Under the pieces are notes generated by a model. The model saw nothing but the letters and a program-made list of their open reading frames with translations. It was not told the origin of the DNA and did no database searches. Shown in pieces: positions 59,928-64,000 of a stretch of 64,000 nucleotides of DNA (its first letter is position 1; each line of letters starts with the position of its first letter). The stretch covers positions 1 to 64,000 of the forward strand of contig WGMF01000024.1 of assembly GCA_016125215.1 (NCBI GenBank), in the 5' to 3' direction. The position numbers and the translations under genes were made by a program. Source of the stretch: Phycisphaera sp. Lineage in GTDB: Bacteria; Planctomycetota; Phycisphaerae; Phycisphaerales; Phycisphaeraceae.

Positions 59928-61295
59928 TCACGTGTTGGTGTCGATCCATTGCCGACACGCCCGGGCAAGTTGCGCGACATGGTCCTCGGCCATGTCGCTG
60001 CGCAGACTGATGCGTACACGGCTACTCCCCGGGGCCACGGTGGGCGGTCGGATGGCAGGGGCAAGGAAGCCGTGCTTTTCGAGGTGCGACGCAATTGAGA
60101 GGGCGGCTTCCGGGCTGCCGACGATCAGGGGGATGATGGGAGTCGCCACGGCGGTTGGTCCCAGCATGTCATGGCGGAAAGCGGGGGGTAAATCGCTCAA
60201 AGCCTCACGCAATGTCCGGGAAAGCCGGGACAGCCGTTGCCGACGCTGGGGTTCGCGTTCGAGGATATCGAGCGCCGCATCGACGGCGGCGGCCTGGCCG
60301 GGTGGGACGGCTGTGGTGTAGATCAACGAACGGGCACGGTTGATGATCGTGTCGATCACGGTGCGTGATGACGTGACGATCCCGCCAAGTGAGCCGAGCG
60401 CTTTGCTTGCGGTGCTGACGGTGACATCGACTCGGTGTGTGACGCCCTGTAACTCGCTCAGCCCTGCGCCGGTTTCGCCGAGCACACCGGTGGCGTGGGC
60501 TTCGTCGACGATGAGGATTGCGTCGTACCGGTCGGCAAGGTCACAGAGTCTGACAAGGTCAGCCACATCGCCGTCCATGGAGAAGACGGAGTCGGTCAGG
60601 ATGATTCGACGGGGGGGCGTCACGGATTGACGGGTGTCGGGATCGATCCGCAGATTACGCAGATTTCGCAGATTGGGGACATGTTCCTTCTCATGTCCCG
60701 ATCCATCCGGACCTGCGTCAGTTTCATCGGCCTTAAAATCTGCGTCATCTGCGCAACCTGCGGATAACTCCCCTCTCTCGTTTGAGACCGACTCAACATG
60801 TTTTTGAAGCAGCCGTTCGAGCTTGTCGTATTTCAGGTGCGGGTAGACGCGGACGGTCGCACCGGAGAGTCGCGCAGCGTCGATGAGGCTGGCGTGGCAG
60901 AGCTTGTCGAGAAAGACCACGTCACGTCCGTCACGCACAAGCGACGTGACCACGGCTAGGTTGGCCATGTACCCCGTCGGGCAGAGCAGCGCAGCCGCGG
61001 CGTGTTTGAAGCGGGCTAAGCGCGACTCAACCTGTTCGTGGATGTCGAGCGTGCCGCAAGTGAGTCGGCTGGCGGTCGAGCCGGTGCCGAAGCGCTCGAT
61101 CGCCTTGACCACGGCTTGGCGCATGTGCGGGTGTGACGCCAGGCCGAGGTAGTCGTTGCCAGCCAGGTTGACCAGCCTCTGGTTGCGACGCTGGACATAC
61201 AGACCTGCGGTGTCGGATGACCGTAAGACCCTTCGCATGTGCGCACGACCAAGGTTGGCAAGTTCGCTGTCGAGTTCATCAAGCCAACGGTCCAT
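59928..61295 (-). CDS. bioF: 8-amino-7-oxononanoate synthase (BioF) with in-frame repeat insertion
   Basis: PLP-dependent alpha-oxoamine synthase joining pimeloyl-thioester and alanine in biotin synthesis; 455 aa, about 70 longer than E. coli BioF. Visible: LAGNDYLGLASHP, GSTASRLTCGTL, TDSVFSMDGDVADL, VDEAHATGVLGETGAG, PLP Lys about 298 in VSTASKALGSLGG, and the BioF-like ending IRPPTVAPGSSRVRI. Kbl-like activity is less likely. Residues about 178-220 (Asp/Glu/Arg-rich, with NLRNLRNLR) are not conserved and translate an inverted repeat. Start ATG 61295. Confidence 0.9.
   Translation of the reverse strand: MDRWLDELDSELANLGRAHMRRVLRSSDTAGLYVQRRNQRLVNLAGNDYLGLASHPHMRQAVVKAIERFGTGSTASRLTCGTLDIHEQVESRLARFKHAAAALLCPTGYMANLAVVTSLVRDGRDVVFLDKLCHASLIDAARLSGATVRVYPHLKYDKLERLLQKHVESVSNERGELSAGCADDADFKADETDAGPDGSGHEKEHVPNLRNLRNLRIDPDTRQSVTPPRRIILTDSVFSMDGDVADLVRLCDLADRYDAILIVDEAHATGVLGETGAGLSELQGVTHRVDVTVSTASKALGSLGGIVTSSRTVIDTIINRARSLIYTTAVPPGQAAAVDAALDILEREPQRRQRLSRLSRTLREALSDLPPAFRHDMLGPTAVATPIIPLIVGSPEAALSIASHLEKHGFLAPAIRPPTVAPGSSRVRISLRSDMAEDHVAQLARACRQWIDTNT
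60645..60766. repeat. CAGATG-type inverted repeat inserted in frame within bioF
   Basis: Outer arms 60645-60678 (GATCCGCAGATTACGCAGAT..) and 60735-60766 (..TCTGCGCAACCTGCGGAT); inner palindrome GGGACATG (60676-60683) and CATGTCCC (60692-60699). It is open in the bioF frame and lies exactly where the protein has extra residues. Confidence 0.87.
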
Positions 61296-61519
61296 GCTTA
61301 CAGAGCATACCCGTAGGCGGGAATGAACGTTTATGAAAGCCGAGTGCGTGTTAATCTGGGTTATTTGTGTAGTTATTCCGACATGTAATTCAAAAAAAAT
61401 GTTGCCAAATGCCAATAAGCCCCTTCCATCTCGGGATACTTGCAATTATAATTCGCACCATAATCAGGTAGCACGCCCAACCGATGTGGCCCGAGAGAGT
61501 AGAGACTTGGAGAGCTTTT

Positions 61520-62635
61520 ATGAAACCGGATCGGCGTGTAGATGCTGTCGCTTTGCCCGTGCTTTTGTTGTTCCTGGCGGCGATGGGGGGTGTGACTCGC
61601 CCCGTCTTGGCCGTCCTGGTCAATGACTCGGGCAGCTTTGTGACCTATTCCAACAGCATCGAAGCCTTGGCGCTGGCATCGGGTTCCTATGACTACGACC
61701 AGCCCGATCCTGGCGAACTGAGCGCGTTCCATACGCTTGCGTCAAACCTGTGGACCGCATCAAGCCCAACCGATCTTCAGGTACTCGTGGCACCCGCCGA
61801 TGCGCTGGGTTACGACGTGGTCAACTTCACCGACGGTCAGACCACGTACTTCGGTCTGCGGGAGCAATTGACCAACAACGTGCAGACCAAAGGCTGGGGC
61901 AGCTTTTTCGTTCGGCAAGGCGACAGTCGGCTGGCGCTGGTCGAAGTGCCCCACGTGATCGCGGACGGTTACACCCACGACATCGGCGCCAAGGCGTTCG
62001 TGCAAAGCGAGGCGCGTGGGTTCATCATGGCCGGTGCTCACCGCAACGCCAACGGGTCGGGCACCGCCGACGTGGCACACCACACCGATTCAATCTTCCA
62101 CGAAGTCCACACCGCATGGAGCGGCGCACAGAGCGAGAACACCGCCTGGCAGGTCCACGGCTTTGACCTTGCCAATCACCAGGACTTCCCCGTTGACTGC
62201 GATGCGGTGCTCAGCAATGGGACGGGTGGCGTCAGCCCGGAGATCGTCGCGCTCGACGCCGCGATCCAGAGCCTCGACAACCAGGGCACCTGGGTCGGTT
62301 ACGCTTACAACACGCTCAACGTCAACGACCCGCTCAACGTCACCGTCAACGGCAATGTGCCCGGGTCAACATTTGGCGGGCCGGACGGGTTGGCCGCGAC
62401 GACCAATGTCCAGAAAATCTATTCGGTCAACCTCGGTGGGACGTTCGTCCACATCGAACTCGAACAGAGCTTCCGCCTCAACGGGGCCAGCAACCGACAG
62501 CTCGCCGCCGATGCGATCGCCAGCGCCATCATCAGCACCACACCGTTGACGCCCGTTCCCGAGCCGGCGTCGCTCGTGCTCCTGCTGGGTTTGATCCTCT
62601 CAATACGGCGTCACCGCCCGCGCATCGGCGGGTGA
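61520..62635 (+). CDS. PEP-CTERM sorting domain protein
   Basis: Secreted protein of 371 aa. Signal peptide VALPVLLLFLAAMGGVTRPVLA (cleavage about 33), a long beta-rich region with GDSRLALVEVPHVIADGYTH, and the C-terminal sorting signal VPEPASLVLLLGLILS followed by Ile-Arg-Arg-His-Arg-Pro-Arg. No known domain recognised in the middle. ATG 61520 follows GGAGAG. Its last 25 bases overlap the end of the convergent DUF1566 gene. The 224-base gap upstream is AT-rich (TATAAT at 61446-61451) with no clear -35. Confidence 0.88.
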   Translation: MKPDRRVDAVALPVLLLFLAAMGGVTRPVLAVLVNDSGSFVTYSNSIEALALASGSYDYDQPDPGELSAFHTLASNLWTASSPTDLQVLVAPADALGYDVVNFTDGQTTYFGLREQLTNNVQTKGWGSFFVRQGDSRLALVEVPHVIADGYTHDIGAKAFVQSEARGFIMAGAHRNANGSGTADVAHHTDSIFHEVHTAWSGAQSENTAWQVHGFDLANHQDFPVDCDAVLSNGTGGVSPEIVALDAAIQSLDNQGTWVGYAYNTLNVNDPLNVTVNGNVPGSTFGGPDGLAATTNVQKIYSVNLGGTFVHIELEQSFRLNGASNRQLAADAIASAIISTTPLTPVPEPASLVLLLGLILSIRRHRPRIGG

Positions 62636-64000
62636 GACGGCGCTTCTTCCGCGGTGATGTAGCCGTCGTGGTTGCGGTCGAAATCATTGAAGTGGTCGCT
62701 CGGACCGTCGAACTCTTTACGCGAGACTTTGTTGTCCTTGTCCCGGTCGAGGCGACGGACCCAGTCATCACCCGACGGCGCTGCGGTGTTTCGATTCCCG
62801 GGTTGATCGGCTGGTTGTCCCTGATCGGCCCGGCCGAGCTGGCCCCCCTGGTCATCGGGCATCTGTGGATGCTCACGGTAGACCATCGCCACGGCGGGGC
62901 CTGAGGTGCGGGGTTGCGCCTCGCCGCCACGGACACAGCGAACAAGATTAACGATGCGCATCACGTCGCCCTGCGGGCCGCGCCCCTGCGGGATTTTCGA
63001 GGGGTCTCCGGTCTTGAAGTCCGCGCGTTGTGCGCCGGCCCCGTGGACATCTAACAGTTGCTTAGCACCGTTCTGCGAACCGGGCGGGGCCATGAACCCC
63101 AGTGCGCGGCCGAACGCGATGTAGACCGCTTGCGTTGCGGAGTTCACCTGGCAGTGTGAGGTGCTTGTCCAGTACTGCCCGAAGTCCGTCTGGCCGCCCT
63201 CGTTGGTGATGGGCGAGGCCTCGAAGATCGGGTCGATCGCGGCGCTGCGCGTGGTGTCGGGCGAACGGGTGTAGTCGACGATGCTGTGCAGTTCCTTGGC
63301 GTTGGGCAGTCGCCAATCGTCGTGGCCGGCGTAATCCAGGTCCTCCGCCCACGCGAGCGCTTCGGGCCAGTTGAGCTTGCCGTCGTGATTCCTTCCCGCT
63401 TTAAGCGATGCGCTGTCGACCCGCATCCACATCAGACCCGTGGCGCGGTCGGTCACGGTGCCGTCGCCGTTGTCCACGAAATCGTTCCTGCCGTAGGCCG
63501 GGTTGTCACGGACGTAAAGGACGTAAAAAGTCTTCGTGCGCCCGCGCGGGTCTTGGCCGACGGGGTAGCCCTTGATGCGGCCGTCCGCAAAATTGACGCC
63601 GAACATCGCCTGCTGGCCGTGCATCACCTTGCCGACGTAGAGCGTGCTCGTGGCCCACTGCGAATCGATGACGCGGTCGCCGTCGGCAGGATTCCCGTAG
63701 CGGAACTTGAAGTGGTGCGTGTCGATGAAAGGCGTCTGGCTTGAGGCGTTCTGGCTGCGCGGGTCGGGGTCGGTGCCGGTGAAGAGGATGAGCGAGTAGA
63801 GTTCCTTGATGGTGGGCAAACGCCAGTCGTGGTAGCCCCCGGTGTCACACGCCGCGACCCCCGCGACCGCCTGGGCGTAGGACTTTTTCGATCCGGGGTC
63901 GGCTTGCCACATCAAACCGGTGTTGAGGTCGGTCACCGTGCCGTCGCCGTTGTCACGGTAACTCGGTTCGTTGCCCCGGTACTGGGCGTCCTGACCGGAG
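62611..64000 (-). CDS. Lcl/DUF1566 double-domain protein with C-terminal EF-hands (5' end outside window)
   Basis: Partial frame of at least 462 codons, open through the right edge (residues before the GTG at 63936 read SYRDNGDGT, a repeat-like lead-in). Two Lcl/DUF1566 copies: TGLMWQADPGSKKSYAQAV.. with YHDWRLPTIKELYSL, and TGLMWMRVDSAS.. with HDDWRLPNAKELHSI. After a Gln/Asp-rich linker come two EF-hand-like calcium loops, DRDKDNKVSRKEF and DRNHDGYITAEEA. Such proteins are usually exported, with adhesion-type or unknown roles. Its 3' end overlaps the PEP-CTERM gene. Confidence 0.87.
   Translation of the reverse strand, partial: SGQDAQYRGNEPSYRDNGDGTVTDLNTGLMWQADPGSKKSYAQAVAGVAACDTGGYHDWRLPTIKELYSLILFTGTDPDPRSQNASSQTPFIDTHHFKFRYGNPADGDRVIDSQWATSTLYVGKVMHGQQAMFGVNFADGRIKGYPVGQDPRGRTKTFYVLYVRDNPAYGRNDFVDNGDGTVTDRATGLMWMRVDSASLKAGRNHDGKLNWPEALAWAEDLDYAGHDDWRLPNAKELHSIVDYTRSPDTTRSAAIDPIFEASPITNEGGQTDFGQYWTSTSHCQVNSATQAVYIAFGRALGFMAPPGSQNGAKQLLDVHGAGAQRADFKTGDPSKIPQGRGPQGDVMRIVNLVRCVRGGEAQPRTSGPAVAMVYREHPQMPDDQGGQLGRADQGQPADQPGNRNTAAPSGDDWVRRLDRDKDNKVSRKEFDGPSDHFNDFDRNHDGYITAEEAPSHPPMRGR

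Overview
This is a GC-rich (by eye about 62%) bacterial chromosome segment, almost certainly from a planctomycete and most likely from the class Phycisphaerae. Pointers: three PEP-CTERM proteins, a planctomycete-style zinc ribbon (Cys-x2-Cys-Gly-Tyr-Asp-Leu ... Cys-Pro-x-Cys-Gly) inside the CstA transporter, a sulfatase, a lone pseudopilin, a URO-D-like/PhyH/AraC cluster and a squalene-hopene cyclase. The assignment is inferred from gene families; no 16S gene is present. I see no tRNA, rRNA or CRISPR array.

Layout. 1-3.7 kb: tail of an IS4-type transposase, murQ, a NfeD-type membrane protease and a TetR regulator. 3.8-9.7 kb: pcm, ilvD, a P-loop kinase, a nucleotide-sugar dehydrogenase and a TauE-type transporter. 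9.7-19.3 kb: sulfatase, a DUF3553-like protein, ligA, then M19 dipeptidase, esterase, AraC, PhyH and a URO-D-like protein. 19.4-30 kb: miaB, small envelope proteins, nuoF-nuoE-nuoD, queG, plsC, speA. 30-36 kb: PEP-CTERM protein, degenerate receiver protein, receiver-less sigma-54 activator and an AsnB-type amidotransferase. 36-46 kb: aspS, cstA, a WHy-domain lipoprotein, nadB, a PEP-CTERM/pseudopilin/hypothetical trio, gamma carbonic anhydrase and hisA. 46-54.5 kb: mscL, shc, a cytochrome bc operon (HEAT protein, ferredoxin-Rieske fusion, split cytochrome b) and a GDP-mannose dehydratase-like enzyme. 54.5-64 kb: zinc-ribbon/VWA-like protein, SppA-like lipoprotein, lon, hsp20, bioF, a PEP-CTERM protein and a DUF1566/EF-hand protein cut by the window edge.

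The most unusual content is not a gene. At least ten gaps are filled, often from stop codon to start codon, by long inverted repeats whose arms are runs of 8-10 bp units (CAGAG, CAGATG, CCAAG, CGAAG, CACCGAG, GATCC and ATCATCAA types). They are often nested two or three deep. Two such elements lie in frame inside conserved enzymes (QueG, BioF), and another type supplies N-terminal codons of MurQ and SppA. Separately, the 10-mer CTTCCGGGGG occurs at least 18 times in both orientations and in several reading frames, far above a simple base-composition expectation.

Functionally the window mixes housekeeping (DNA ligase, tRNA modification, AspRS, Lon), respiration (Nuo DEF, bc complex), NAD/biotin/His/branched-chain biosynthesis and surface or exopolysaccharide functions (sugar-nucleotide enzymes, amidotransferase, sigma-54 regulator, PEP-CTERM proteins). 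All coordinates and alignments were done by eye; starts were moved downstream where a family alignment or Shine-Dalgarno site supported it.
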